DNA of 64,000 bases from Hymenobacter mucosus (GCF_900188255.1 NZ_FZNS01000002.1:1-64000); one strand, 5' to 3'. Positions 17,613 to 26,235 are shown, numbered from the stretch's first letter. A program made the numbers and translations. Notes: a model not told the origin generated them from the letters alone.

Positions 17613-18617
17613 TCAAGACTTTATTTGCAGAATAATTTTCCCAAACTGTAGGCTTTCATCCATATGACGCAACGCCTTTTCGCCTTCAGCTAACGAAAAG
17701 ATTTGGTCTACTGCTGGCTCAATGCGGTGTTGCTCGAATAGGTTTATCATAGCGGCAAAATCTTGTTCGGTGCCCATGGTAGAGCCTAGCACGGACAGCT
17801 GTTTCCAGAATATTTTGCGCGCCGCTACGTTTGGAATATCACCTTGGGTAGCGCCATAGAACACAATCCGCCCACCAGGAGCAGCGGCATCTACTAAGTT
17901 ATTGAAGCCGGAGCCGGCGGCACTGTCGATAACCACGTCGAAGCCGCCTCCCGCTTCTTTAGTTAGCGTAGCGGGCCAGTTTTCGGTTTTATAGTTGGCT
18001 CCTCCTTTGGCTCCTAACGCCACAGCTTTGGCAATCTTCTCATCTGAACCAGAAGTAACCCACACCTCAGCACCAATGGCTACGGCCATCTGCAAGGCAA
18101 GTAGAGCTACGCCCCCACCTACCCCACTCACGAGTACCCGCTCGCCAGGACGCACCTGGGCCCGCGTGAACGTGGCGCGGTAGGCCGTAACACCGCCCAA
18201 GGGGAGAGCGGCTGCTTGTTCAAAGCTCAGGTACGCGGGTTTGGACCGGACATACCGGGCCGGTACGCATACAAACTCGGCAAAGGTGCCATCTTGCGGC
18301 AAGCCCAGAATCTGGAAGTCGCGGCCCTGGGCCGCGGGGTTGTCGCCCCAATTTTGACCGGGGTTGATGAGTACAGGCTGGTGAAGCAGGACCTGCTCTA
18401 CGCCTTCGCCAAGGGCGGCAACGATGCCCGCCCCATCGGCGCCCAGAACAATCGGAAACTTTAGGCCCGCGTACTGCCCCTTCTGAATCCAAACGTCGCG
18501 GTGGTTAAGAGCTGCAGCATGAAGCTGCACAAGTACCTCACCGGGGCCGGGTTGGGGAGTAGGAACGTCGCGGAGTTGGAGAGGCTGGTTGATACCATCC
18601 AGAACAAGAGCTTGCAT
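17613..18617 (-). CDS. Zinc-type/quinone oxidoreductase (MDR superfamily)
   Basis: The 334-residue cytoplasmic protein has the MDR fold. The N-terminal catalytic domain contains GADGAGIV, and a Rossmann NADP site VSGVGGGVALLALQMA lies around residues 163-178. The N-terminal pattern LHAAALNHRDVWIQKGQY resembles quinone oxidoreductases and zinc-free alcohol dehydrogenases. The usual catalytic Cys cluster is absent, so reduction of quinones or enones with NADPH is more likely than zinc-dependent alcohol oxidation. It seems to be a single-gene unit. Confidence 0.88.
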   Translation of the reverse strand: MQALVLDGINQPLQLRDVPTPQPGPGEVLVQLHAAALNHRDVWIQKGQYAGLKFPIVLGADGAGIVAALGEGVEQVLLHQPVLINPGQNWGDNPAAQGRDFQILGLPQDGTFAEFVCVPARYVRSKPAYLSFEQAAALPLGGVTAYRATFTRAQVRPGERVLVSGVGGGVALLALQMAVAIGAEVWVTSGSDEKIAKAVALGAKGGANYKTENWPATLTKEAGGGFDVVIDSAAGSGFNNLVDAAAPGGRIVFYGATQGDIPNVAARKIFWKQLSVLGSTMGTEQDFAAMINLFEQHRIEPAVDQIFSLAEGEKALRHMDESLQFGKIILQIKS

Positions 18618-18732
18618 AGGGAGAGAATTGACCGGTGGTTACTTGGTAGCACTACCGGGTAGGAACACAACGCTGCCACCTTTCGGCCCGAGAGGCCCGT
18701 GGCTATTTATTGCTGCTGAGTGGCTAGGAAAC

Positions 18733-19140
18733 TTATAGAAACCGAGCGGCCAGCTCGGGGGTAGGCAGCCAGCACGACTCCTGCCGCCCAAACCAACGGT
18801 AGCGGTTACGGGCTACTAGGCGGTACGCCGCGTCGCGAATGGGCCTTGGCAACAACAGCAGTACCGTAGCTGCCGCCGCCCAATAGCCACCTAACCCACG
18901 CAGCACGCCTAGCGCCGCCGCCGAGTGGGTATAGGCCTTACCATCTTGTACCAATACTACCGTACCGGGCTCAGCCACGGGCTGAATGCCGTGAGCTTGC
19001 AGCAGAGCTTTCCCCTTCTCAGACTGGAGGGCTGCAAAGCGGAAACGCCCGGCTGCATCGTGCTCAATCACAAACTGCACAAACCCGTTGCACAGGTTAC
19101 AAACGCCATCAAATAGAATAGTAGCAGAGGAGGATGCCAT
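18733..19140 (-). CDS. DCC-family thiol-disulfide oxidoreductase (DUF393)
   Basis: The 135-residue protein carries the family's DxxCxxC motif: FDGVCNLCNGFVQFV (residues 9-23). The downstream segments RFRFAALQSEKG and the Tyr/Arg-rich C-terminus (YRLVARNRYRWFG) are also typical. DCC proteins are predicted thioredoxin-like oxidoreductases. Family members are frequently adjacent or fused to HTTM-type membrane proteins, and such a gene lies at 20558, though divergent and separated by two small genes. Confidence 0.88.
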   Translation of the reverse strand: MASSSATILFDGVCNLCNGFVQFVIEHDAAGRFRFAALQSEKGKALLQAHGIQPVAEPGTVVLVQDGKAYTHSAAALGVLRGLGGYWAAAATVLLLLPRPIRDAAYRLVARNRYRWFGRQESCWLPTPELAARFL

Positions 19141-19546
19141 AGCCGCAGATATGTAAAAGAGGTGGGAAAAACGCTGTTCCTAGAGTAGTACGTGTACTAG
19201 GGTACGCCAGACTATAAGGTAGCAGTCCACTGAAAGTAACAACAAAATTTGGCTCTCTGTTTGGGCAAACACGGCGCTTACAGCCTGTTTAGCTTGTATG
19301 CCACTTGCGAGTAGCTCTGCCCATCCTAACCTACTTTTAAAGAGGCCCGTAAAGCCCTCTTACGTATTTATACTTTTATCTCCAATCTTAAAATACGTAT
19401 AAATTCTTCCCGCTAATTGTCATTTGCTGTTCGCATCTGACCGTATAGGAGGATAGAGTTTTCTGGAGCCCGGCAGTAATTTGATGAAAATGGAGCAGTT
19501 GGATACCCATGCCGGGGGGTCATTCTTTTCACCTCATTTCCTACGT
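19141..19546. other. A/T-rich divergent intergenic region
   Basis: This region lies between the divergent DCC and lipoprotein genes. It contains an inverted repeat TACGTATTT (19361-19369) / AAATACGTA (19391-19399) and a short AAGAGG/CCTCTT hairpin just before it. Either could be an operator. I found no exact TTG-N19-TAnnTTTG promoter and no gene. Confidence 0.5.
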
Positions 19547-19810
19547 ATGTCTGTACAACCCAGAATACTGCTGGCCGCATGCTTTGTGAGCCTCCTGTCC
19601 TTAGGCGCTTGCGGAAGCAGCCAGAGCGAAAACGCTGACGCCTCCTCGGGTACCTCAACAGCCGGTAGTGCCAACAACACCAACGAAGGGCAAAGCATGG
19701 CCGGCGACGGCGCTATGGGCGGCAACGGCCCTACTACCGGAGCTAACAATGGCACCAACGCTGCTGGCTCCTCTACGGCCGGCACCGACTCGGCAGGCGT
19801 CACGCCCTAA
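19547..19810 (+). CDS. Small Ser/Gly/Asn-rich lipoprotein
   Basis: The 87-residue protein has a lipoprotein signal peptide (ILLAACFVSLLSLGACGSS, Cys near residue 22). The rest is a low-complexity Ser, Gly, Ala, Asn and Thr tail with no fold that I can recognise. The ATG at 19547 is preferred to an in-frame ATG at 19481 because it places the signal peptide correctly. The next gene starts 51 bp on and encodes another Ser/Thr/Gly-rich exported protein, so the two may share a transcript and a surface role. Confidence 0.7.
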   Translation: MSVQPRILLAACFVSLLSLGACGSSQSENADASSGTSTAGSANNTNEGQSMAGDGAMGGNGPTTGANNGTNAAGSSTAGTDSAGVTP

Positions 19811-19861
19811 GAATACTTTCCTATTCCGATACGACACCATCCACCATCTTCTTTCCATCCA

Positions 19862-20446
19862 ATGAAAAAGTCACCTTTCTCCGCTTGGGCTTTTGGCCTC
19901 ACCACGTTTGTTTGCGCAGCTGGTATTGCCGTAGGTAGCCTTCAGGATACGAATGCCGCTCCTAGCGCCCAGCGCAACGACCAAGGCACGCAAGGCACTA
20001 CTACTTCAGGTACTACAACTGGTAGCACCTCCGGTACCACTGCCGGTGGAACAACCGCGGGCGGTACCACCTCGGGCACTACCGCCGGCTCTATGTCTAC
20101 GAGCGGTTCTACTACCATGGGCACTACGTCTGGCACTACTAGCGGTAGCGTAACTAGTGGTTCTTCTACTGCGGGCAGCATGACGAGCGGCACTACCACC
20201 AGCGGCACTACTAGCGGCAGCATGACTTCCGGCCGTACTACCTCAGGCCGCACTACTGCCTCTGGCCGTACTACTTCCGGTCGTACTACCAGTGGCAGCA
20301 TGACCTCTGGTCGTACCACATCGGGCCGCACTACTGCTTCTGGCCGTACCACGTCGGGCCGCACTACTTCCGGTTCTTCTACCTCTGGCACTAGCACCTC
20401 TGGCTCTACCACTTCCGGTACTACCAGCGGCAGCACCACGCGCTAA
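19862..20446 (+). CDS. Exported Ser/Thr/Gly repeat protein
   Basis: The 194-residue protein has a signal-peptide-like N-terminus ([17 protein letters not shown]) and then about 150 residues built almost wholly from TSG, SGTT and SGRTT units. A 26-residue unit ([20 protein letters not shown]...) occurs twice in tandem at 20222-20377. Ser/Thr density suggests an extended, possibly O-glycosylated secreted or surface filler. The Arg residues are confined to the repeat block. There is no catalytic motif. A hairpin terminator follows. Confidence 0.72.
   Translation: MKKSPFSAWAFGLTTFVCAAGIAVGSLQDTNAAPSAQRNDQGTQGTTTSGTTTGSTSGTTAGGTTAGGTTSGTTAGSMSTSGSTTMGTTSGTTSGSVTSGSSTAGSMTSGTTTSGTTSGSMTSGRTTSGRTTASGRTTSGRTTSGSMTSGRTTSGRTTASGRTTSGRTTSGSSTSGTSTSGSTTSGTTSGSTTR
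20222..20377 (+). repeat. Two tandem 78-nt coding repeats
   Basis: Units 20222-20299 and 20300-20377 encode identical 26-residue segments but differ at many third codon positions. This indicates an old duplication held by selection on the protein. Confidence 0.85.
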
Positions 20447-20472
20447 TTCAGGTCTACGTTCGCGTTAGCCTC

Positions 20473-20522
20473 AAAAGGCGAAAAGGCCGGCTACTACTAG
20501 TGGTTGCGTCTTTTCGCCTTTT
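20473..20522 (+). terminator. Terminator after the repeat-protein gene
   Basis: AAAAGGCGAAAAG (20473-20485) pairs with CTTTTCGCCTTTT (20510-20522) and runs into a T-tract. It ends 35 bp before the HTTM gene start. Confidence 0.82.
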
Positions 20523-20557
20523 TTTCTATTTCCTACTCTGGTCTTCCCTGGTACGGC

Positions 20558-22075
20558 ATGCTTCGGATTCTCTCCCTCCTTCGTCGTCCGTTTGTTCTTG
20601 ATTTACGCGCCCTAGCCCTATTGCGTGCGGCCGTAGCTGCTGTGCTGCTCTTGGATATAGGCATCCGGGCTACTGACCTGGAAGCACACTACTCCAACTT
20701 AGGCGTACTACCGCTAGGGGCTTTGTATGAGCATGGCTGGAACCAATACAGCTTTTCCCTGCACAATAGCAGCGGGCTGTGGCAGGTGCAAGCCATTCTT
20801 TTTCTGATAGCAGCGGGCTTAGCCGTAGCCTTGCTTGTGGGGTATCATACCCGATTGGTAACGGCACTGTCGTGGATTCTGCTGGTATCCGTACAAAACC
20901 GTAACCCTCTTATTTCGCAAGGCGGCGACGATTTACTGCGGATGCTGCTGTTTTGGGGGTTTTTCCTGCCATGGGGTAGGGTATACTCTGTTGATAGTAA
21001 GAAGCAGCCCAAACCGGAGCAGCTCACGTACTTCAGCGCGGCTACCATTGCCTACATTGTGCAGTTGGCGCTGGTGTACTGGTGCACGGCCTTGCTGAAA
21101 AGCAGTCCCGAATGGAGCCAGGAGGGCACCGCTTTGTACTACGCTTTGAGCCTCGACCAAGTGCTCATGCCCGGCGGCCGGCTGCTGTACCCCCACCCCG
21201 ATTTGATGCGTTGGCTTACGTTTGCCACGTACTATATGGAAATGCTGCTGCCTTTCGTGCTCTTCATTCCATTCCGGGTGACGTTCTGGCGGCTGCTGTT
21301 TGTGATTGTGATGCTAGGCTTTCACTTGGGCATTAGCCTCACACTATTTGTGGGTCTGTTCTTCATCATCAATATTGCCTCTATTATGGGGCTACTACCG
21401 CCTACTACTATGGCGTGGCTAGAGCGCCATATAGTGCCCCGCGCTCAGCGGTTAGGCTCTCAGGTAGAGGGCCGACTTCAGCCCTGGCGGCCTCGGCTGA
21501 CCGCCTGGCAACAAGCTGTAGGCTTGCGAGTGGAAGCTTCCTGGAAGCCGCCTACCGGCATTCAAGGCTTGTTGCGCAGCATGCGTGATGGGCTGGTAGT
21601 AGGCTTACTAGCTTATGTGTGCTGGTGGAATCTCGATACCATTGCCGAGCCACGCTGGACCATGCGGGAGCCCTTGCGGTGGCTGGGTCACCTCGTGCGC
21701 ATCGACCAACACTGGGGCATGTTCGCGCCCTCAGTCTTCAAAGACGATGGCTGGTACATTCTGGATGGCACTACTACCTCTGGCCAACACCTCGACCTGA
21801 ACCGAGACGGGGCCGTGGTTACGTACGAGAAGCCCGCTTCAGTCGTATCCCTGTTCAAAAATGACCGGTGGCGTAAGTATTCGGAGAACTACCTCTTTGT
21901 TGATAATGCGTACATGCGGCCTTACTACTGCAATTATTTGCTTCGCATCTGGCACGAAACACCGGGGCACGCCCCTCTTCGTCAGCTCGATGTCATCTAC
22001 ATGAAGGAAGTGTCGCGGCCTAACTACCAACCCGTGCAACCCGTGCGCGAGGTACTTTGTAGCTGTGCACCATAA
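20558..22075 (+). CDS. HTTM-domain membrane protein
   Basis: The 505-residue integral membrane protein resembles the horizontally transferred transmembrane (HTTM) domain of vitamin-K-dependent gamma-carboxylase. Its many hydrophobic helices contain family-like segments: LRAAVAAVLLLDIGIR, LLVGYHTRLVTALSWILL, NPLISQGGDDLLRMLLFWGFFLPW, and a middle His-containing helix FVIVMLGFHLGISLTLF. The C-terminal soluble part includes HWGMFAPSVFKDDGWYI. The biochemical role of bacterial members is largely unknown. I use the ATG at 20558, which places MLRILSLLRRPF before the first helix. It may form a functional pair with the DCC protein at 18733. Confidence 0.85.
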   Translation: MLRILSLLRRPFVLDLRALALLRAAVAAVLLLDIGIRATDLEAHYSNLGVLPLGALYEHGWNQYSFSLHNSSGLWQVQAILFLIAAGLAVALLVGYHTRLVTALSWILLVSVQNRNPLISQGGDDLLRMLLFWGFFLPWGRVYSVDSKKQPKPEQLTYFSAATIAYIVQLALVYWCTALLKSSPEWSQEGTALYYALSLDQVLMPGGRLLYPHPDLMRWLTFATYYMEMLLPFVLFIPFRVTFWRLLFVIVMLGFHLGISLTLFVGLFFIINIASIMGLLPPTTMAWLERHIVPRAQRLGSQVEGRLQPWRPRLTAWQQAVGLRVEASWKPPTGIQGLLRSMRDGLVVGLLAYVCWWNLDTIAEPRWTMREPLRWLGHLVRIDQHWGMFAPSVFKDDGWYILDGTTTSGQHLDLNRDGAVVTYEKPASVVSLFKNDRWRKYSENYLFVDNAYMRPYYCNYLLRIWHETPGHAPLRQLDVIYMKEVSRPNYQPVQPVREVLCSCAP

Positions 22076-22135
22076 GCCTCTCCGGGTCTTCCTTTCCACT
22101 TTTGCTGTTCTCTCATTCTGTGTCTTTCTGAAGCT

Positions 22136-23092
22136 ATGTCAACAACTGCCAACCGCGCTACTACCCCATCCTTGGCCTACGTGGCCCCGGGCCTTTGGGG
22201 CTTGCGCAATGTATTCGTGAACGTGTACTACGTGCGCAACCCCAACGAACCTGCCGATCCCTGGGTACTGGTTGACGCCGGCTTACCAGGTTCGGGCACC
22301 AAGCTCGCGCACACCGCCGACGCCCTTTTTGGCCCCGACAACCCACCGGCGGCTATCCTGCTTACCCACGGCCACTTCGACCACGTGGGCGGCCTTCCTC
22401 ACTTGCTGGAGACCTGGCCCAATGTGCCCGTGTATGCCCACACGTTGGAGCTGCCCTACCTCACTGGCCGCTCTAGCTACCCGCCCCCAGACCCAACAGT
22501 AGGCGGCGGAGCCATGGCCGCTATGTCGTTTCTATATCCGAAGAAGCCACTAGATTTGGGCGACCGGGTGCAGGCCCTGCCCGAGGATGGTTCAGTACCC
22601 TTTCTACCCGGTTGGCGCTGGGTGTTCACACCTGGCCATACACCCGGTCACGTTTCTTTCTTCCGCGAAGAAGACAAGCTGCTGCTGGCCGGTGATGCCT
22701 TCGTAACTACAAAGCAAGAGTCGGGAACGGCCGTGTGGCTGCAAACTCAGGAAGTACACGGCCCGCCCGCTTACTTCACGCCCAATTGGCAGCAGGCCCG
22801 CACCTCGGTAGCCTTACTCGCGGAACTCAACCCACAGATTGCCGCTACCGGACATGGCATTCCAATGCGAGGCCAAGAGTTACAGCACCAACTCTCCGAT
22901 TTGGTTGAAAACTTCGACCATAAGGCGGTGCCCTCACATGGCCGTTACGTAGGCCAGCCCGCCGAGGCCGATGCTACGGGCGTGCTATCAGTGCCTCCGC
23001 CAGCAAGCCTACCCGCCTCCGTTTGGATTGCCGGAGCCAGCTTGGCATTACTTGGAGGCCTCCTCTGGCTAAAGAAGCAAGACAAGCACTAG
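22136..23092 (+). CDS. MBL-fold metallohydrolase with C-terminal membrane anchor
   Basis: The 318-residue protein has the metallo-beta-lactamase metal motif THGHFDHVGG (about residues 77-86). Downstream ligands are in PGHTPGHVSF, LLAGDAFV and GHGIPM. The fold serves hydrolases such as glyoxalase II and lactonases; the substrate is unknown. Unusually, the last ~30 residues (SVWIAGASLALLGGLLWLKK) form a single hydrophobic helix with a positive end, a tail anchor. No signal peptide is present, so the catalytic domain should face the cytoplasm. It starts 60 bp after the HTTM gene and may be cotranscribed with it. Confidence 0.88.
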   Translation: MSTTANRATTPSLAYVAPGLWGLRNVFVNVYYVRNPNEPADPWVLVDAGLPGSGTKLAHTADALFGPDNPPAAILLTHGHFDHVGGLPHLLETWPNVPVYAHTLELPYLTGRSSYPPPDPTVGGGAMAAMSFLYPKKPLDLGDRVQALPEDGSVPFLPGWRWVFTPGHTPGHVSFFREEDKLLLAGDAFVTTKQESGTAVWLQTQEVHGPPAYFTPNWQQARTSVALLAELNPQIAATGHGIPMRGQELQHQLSDLVENFDHKAVPSHGRYVGQPAEADATGVLSVPPPASLPASVWIAGASLALLGGLLWLKKQDKH

Positions 23093-23162
23093 GCTCGAAG
23101 GAGTAGCAGGGCGCTGTTTTCGGCTGTTTCTGTTGTCGTTCATATCCACCCATTTCTAACAG

Positions 23163-23209
23163 CGTGCCTTGCGCCCCGCTGGCCAATGGCCGGTATGGTG
23201 CAAGGCACG
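23163..23209. promoter_or_regulatory. Inverted repeat upstream of the RES gene
   Basis: CGTGCCTTGC (23163-23172) and GCAAGGCACG (23200-23209) are exact inverted repeats around a loop that itself contains GGCCAATGGCC. It ends 21 bp before the chosen RES start and has no T-run, so it looks more like an operator or a leader hairpin than a terminator. Confidence 0.45.
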
Positions 23210-23230
23210 TTGCAGAAAACTGTGTCTTTT

Positions 23231-24103
23231 ATGCCCACCCAATCTGATGAGAATCCTTCTTTTCGACGGCAGCTCTCCTCCCTTAGTCGGCTTGATTTGC
23301 GGAAGCACTCTATTGACGAGCTAGTGGAGCGTATACAAGAGCTATTGGAAGGGCAAACGCTGCGGTGCTTAGAATTTGCTCCTGGTTTGTTGTTGTACCG
23401 GGGCATTACTGGTCAGCGGCCCTCCTACCTGTCTGAAGTATCCTACCCACCCGCGCACCGCGTTCAGCACGACCAGCGGGCCAACCGTGCTGGCGAGCCC
23501 GTCTTCTATTGTAGCGCCACTTGGCACCCACCTTTCTTCGAAGCCCACGTGCAGCCCGACGACCACATCGTTATTGCACGCTGGCAAACCCAAAAACCCC
23601 TGCGCATTGTCAGCTTTGGCTACGCTAACGTGTGTACCGATGACCCCCACACCGACCGTGAACACGCCCTACGGCGTGCCCTGCGCCAGCTACCCGACGA
23701 CACCCGGGCTCTGGCCGGATTTCTCACCCGTGCTTTCACCCGCACTGTCGATGATGACTCGGCCCACCACTACCGCATGTCTATTGCCATTGCGGAGGCC
23801 TGCCAGCTAGGTACTGCCTTTGATGGGCTACTCTACCCATCGGCGGCTATGCCCAGCCCGGCGCACAACTTAGCCTTGCACCGCTCCTGCCTTGATGAGG
23901 AAAAACTGGCCTTGCACTACGTGGAATACCTGCGTGTGAACGGCATCGGAACCGAAACCATCGACGTGTGCTCCCTCGACTTTGCCCGCCATACCGAACC
24001 CGACGGGCGCTTGCAGTGGCTGAGGCAGCCCGGCAACTGGGTGCTGCGTGAAGGTGCCACCGCCACCGACTGCCACTTTGAACAGGGACGTTGGCACAGA
24101 TAA
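23231..24103 (+). CDS. RES-domain protein
   Basis: The 290-residue protein carries the three residues that name the RES fold, in family context: Arg57 in LLYRGIT, Glu104 in PPFFEAHV and Ser204 in LLYPSAAM. RES toxins of the Xre-RES type bind and break down NAD+ by ADP-ribosyltransferase-like chemistry. Here no Xre antitoxin gene lies on either side (MBL hydrolase upstream, convergent ATP-pyrophosphatase downstream). The protein is also longer than typical RES toxins, with extra N- and C-terminal regions. It may be a toxin without a local antidote or a housekeeping NAD enzyme. The ATG at 23231 is preferred to 23186, which would cut into the inverted repeat. Confidence 0.78.
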   Translation: MPTQSDENPSFRRQLSSLSRLDLRKHSIDELVERIQELLEGQTLRCLEFAPGLLLYRGITGQRPSYLSEVSYPPAHRVQHDQRANRAGEPVFYCSATWHPPFFEAHVQPDDHIVIARWQTQKPLRIVSFGYANVCTDDPHTDREHALRRALRQLPDDTRALAGFLTRAFTRTVDDDSAHHYRMSIAIAEACQLGTAFDGLLYPSAAMPSPAHNLALHRSCLDEEKLALHYVEYLRVNGIGTETIDVCSLDFARHTEPDGRLQWLRQPGNWVLREGATATDCHFEQGRWHR

Positions 24104-24128
24104 ACCAGAACCAACTGTGCTACAAAAT

Positions 24129-24166
24129 CCCTTCCTCCGGTCCTAGTGTAGGCACTTGAGGAAGGG
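24129..24166. terminator. Terminator after the RES gene
   Basis: CCCTTCCTC (24129-24137) pairs with GAGGAAGGG (24158-24166), followed by CTTTTTG. Confidence 0.75.
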
Positions 24167-24203
24167 CTTTTTGTTGGGCAGTGGCACCAATGCTTTATTG
24201 ATT

Positions 24204-24953
24204 TCACTGCGGTAGCAAGTCGCAGTACCAGAAGCCGGTATCGAAGGGAGAAGGGGCGCTAGGTGCGGCTTCGTCGGAGTCAGGGCTGGTACTGGCGGCG
24301 GGCTGATAGGTACGCCGTACAATGTCGCCGCGCTGGAAGGAAATGGGGCTGCTAAAGTATGGCGTATCAAACACGAAGCTGTGGTATTCGCCGTTTTCTC
24401 CGCAGGCGTCCACGCCCGCTGGGAGGTCGCGCAGGAAATCCTCGTCCAGCAAACGCCCGCAAAAACTAGCATCCAAGTACTTCTCGTTGACGCACACAAC
24501 TACCGCCCGAAAACCGAGGTCTAGATACTCGCGCAAGATATCGGCCGTTGGGCGCTGCCACAACGGAAACACGGCCTGCATACCCACTTTGGCAAGCTGC
24601 TCCTCGCGGTACCGGCGTAAATCTTCCAAGTAAATGTCGCCGAAGACTGCGTGCGATACGCCGCGAGCCTGCCAGGGAGCCAGCGCCGCCCGCATCAGGT
24701 CGTCGTACTCGGTCATACTGGGTGTTTCGGGAAGTTCCAGCGTGGTAAGCGGCAAACCAATGCGTTGGGTTTGCGCTTCTAGTAGCTCCCGGCGCACGCC
24801 ATGCATAGACACCCGCTGATACTGGCTATTAACGCTCGTAAATAGGGTTTCAATGCGCAGTTGGGTCGTGCGTAGCGTGTGGTAAAGGGCCAGGGCAGAG
24901 TCTTTGCCTCCACTCCAATTAAAGATTGCCGGGGCGGGTTGAGCTGCATTCAT
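24204..24953 (-). CDS. ATP-pyrophosphatase, diphthine-ammonia ligase-like (DUF71)
   Basis: The 249-residue protein has the PP-loop ATP motif NWSGGKDSALALYH (about residues 11-24) and the DUF71/Dph6 signature CGENGEYHSFVFD (about 184-196). In eukaryotes and archaea the family amidates diphthine on EF2. Bacteria lack diphthamide, so the bacterial substrate is unknown; an adenylating amidation or thiolation role is the safe inference. The ATG at 24953 is used; the longer frame starts at TTG. The last ~30 residues are a Ser/Pro-rich stretch, then FWYCDLLPQ. Confidence 0.88.
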   Translation of the reverse strand: MNAAQPAPAIFNWSGGKDSALALYHTLRTTQLRIETLFTSVNSQYQRVSMHGVRRELLEAQTQRIGLPLTTLELPETPSMTEYDDLMRAALAPWQARGVSHAVFGDIYLEDLRRYREEQLAKVGMQAVFPLWQRPTADILREYLDLGFRAVVVCVNEKYLDASFCGRLLDEDFLRDLPAGVDACGENGEYHSFVFDTPYFSSPISFQRGDIVRRTYQPAASTSPDSDEAAPSAPSPFDTGFWYCDLLPQ

Positions 24954-25056
24954 GCACAATACTACAACGGCAATGGGCAGTACGTGTAACTGAAAGCGCC
25001 TGCCTACCGTCTACCTACTATTCTACTTGTTCTCCCGACTTTCTATTCTTTCCTGT

Positions 25057-25377
25057 ATGAAACGCGCCTTTTCTTTTTTTGTGGCCGCTGGCCTCTTCGC
25101 TACCCTGCCCGCCTGCGACTATAACAATACCCCTGGCAAAGACCCCCAAGCAAGCCAAGACTTCACGGAGGCTCCCAAAGCCCGCTCTACCGAAACGAAT
25201 CTTGACAGCATTAGTGGGGGCGATGAAGCCTATACGCCTATTGGCAAAGGCTCTGCCGCCGACCAGAAAACATCGAATCAGGCTGGTTTGGATGGTTCGC
25301 CCGGCAGCCCAAATTCGCCCAACAACACCCTACCCGAGCAGAACCAGGAAGCCCGGGGCACCTCACGCGAGCAATAG
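25057..25377 (+). CDS. Small disordered lipoprotein
   Basis: The 106-residue protein has a lipoprotein signal peptide (FFVAAGLFATLPACDYNN, Cys near residue 21). A polar, Pro/Asn/Gln/Glu-rich tail follows, with repeated SPNSPNN-type stretches and no visible domain. The ATG at 25057 places the signal correctly. It is convergent with the DUF4126 gene. The function is unknown. Confidence 0.7.
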   Translation: MKRAFSFFVAAGLFATLPACDYNNTPGKDPQASQDFTEAPKARSTETNLDSISGGDEAYTPIGKGSAADQKTSNQAGLDGSPGSPNSPNNTLPEQNQEARGTSREQ

Positions 25378-25388
25378 CCTAAAGCCCT

Positions 25389-25445
25389 CCGCAAAACTAG
25401 AAAAGCCCATTGGTGCTACACCAATGGGCTTTTCTAGTTTTGCGG
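25389..25445. terminator. 27-bp-arm palindromic bidirectional terminator
   Basis: Positions 25389-25415 and 25419-25445 are exact inverted repeats with loop CTA. The core AAAAGCCCATTGGTG gives T-runs in both directions. The right arm ends 5 bp before the DUF4126 stop codon. Confidence 0.9.
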
Positions 25446-25450
25446 TAGTA

Positions 25451-25960
25451 CTACAGCGTCCAGCGGCGCGACTCTGCCTCCCCAGCGTTGCTGCCCTTGG
25501 CCAAGGCTAAGCCAGTGCCTAAGGTCAGCAGATCCTCGAAACCGCCTACCAAGCCACTCGGCAAGCCAGACGTTTCAGTGGCCCGCTTGCGCAGGAAATA
25601 GCTGATGTAGGAGCCCGCAATGGCCGACAGACCGCCCAGCAAAGCGCCGTTGAGCTGTTTGCCCCGGTTGATTTTGTACAGGGTAGCACCTACCAGCGCA
25701 CCAGCTGCCGCACGGCCCAGCAAAGCAGTAGGCGTAATGCGGTCGGGCATCTGGGGTAGTTTATCAGCCGTCATTTCGCCGGCGGCCAGCAGTTTGAGGC
25801 CATGGGCGACTAGGGGTTTCTGCAAGTAGCGCAGCGGCGAGCCTGCCAATGTGTTCGGACGGTATTGGAGCAGGTTGCTACTCAACAAGGCAGGCGCCGT
25901 CATGCTCCGAAAACCGGCCAAGGTGCCCAACCCCACGGTTTGCCACAGGTGTTTGCTCAT
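25451..25960 (-). CDS. DUF4126-family membrane protein
   Basis: The 169-residue protein has hydrophobic, Gly/Ala-rich helices. Its start, TVGLGTLAGFRSMTAPALLS, matches the DUF4126 pattern, and GRAAAGALVGATLY and GALLGGLSAIAGSYISYFLRK follow. It is probably an inner-membrane protein; its role is not established. The ATG at 25960 begins MSKHLWQTVG. Confidence 0.8.
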   Translation of the reverse strand: MSKHLWQTVGLGTLAGFRSMTAPALLSSNLLQYRPNTLAGSPLRYLQKPLVAHGLKLLAAGEMTADKLPQMPDRITPTALLGRAAAGALVGATLYKINRGKQLNGALLGGLSAIAGSYISYFLRKRATETSGLPSGLVGGFEDLLTLGTGLALAKGSNAGEAESRRWTL

Positions 25961-26235
25961 ATGTCAGGAAGTAAGTTGGATGAACTAGTAGAAAGGCGTT
26001 GTTGGCTTAAACGGGTAGCAGCCCGGCAGGGTCGGATATTTCTACTGAGTAGAAGCAAGGCCCCAGAGCAGTTGCGGAATTTAGGCAGCCAAAGCTCTTG
26101 TACGGGCTTAGTTACACCAACAGAAGGCACCTACCATAGCACATTCATATCCAACACAATACCACTCACCCATAGACCACCAAGCTATTTTATTCATCTT
26201 CTTGGGCATGGGTTTTACGCACCCACAATCCTAGG

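Noticed and set aside
20222..20377. Possible CRISPR-like or minisatellite array
   Set aside because: The repeats are contiguous, in frame, codon-varied and have no spacers; they are protein-coding repeats.
19942..20439. Minus-strand Val/Pro/Glu repeat frame opposite the Ser/Thr/Gly gene
   Set aside because: The repeats are the mirror of the real gene's codons. The plus frame has a signal peptide and a terminator; the minus frame has neither.
23186..23230. Longer start for the RES protein
   Set aside because: It would include half of the inverted repeat at 23163-23209; the ATG at 23231 gives a cleaner N-terminus.
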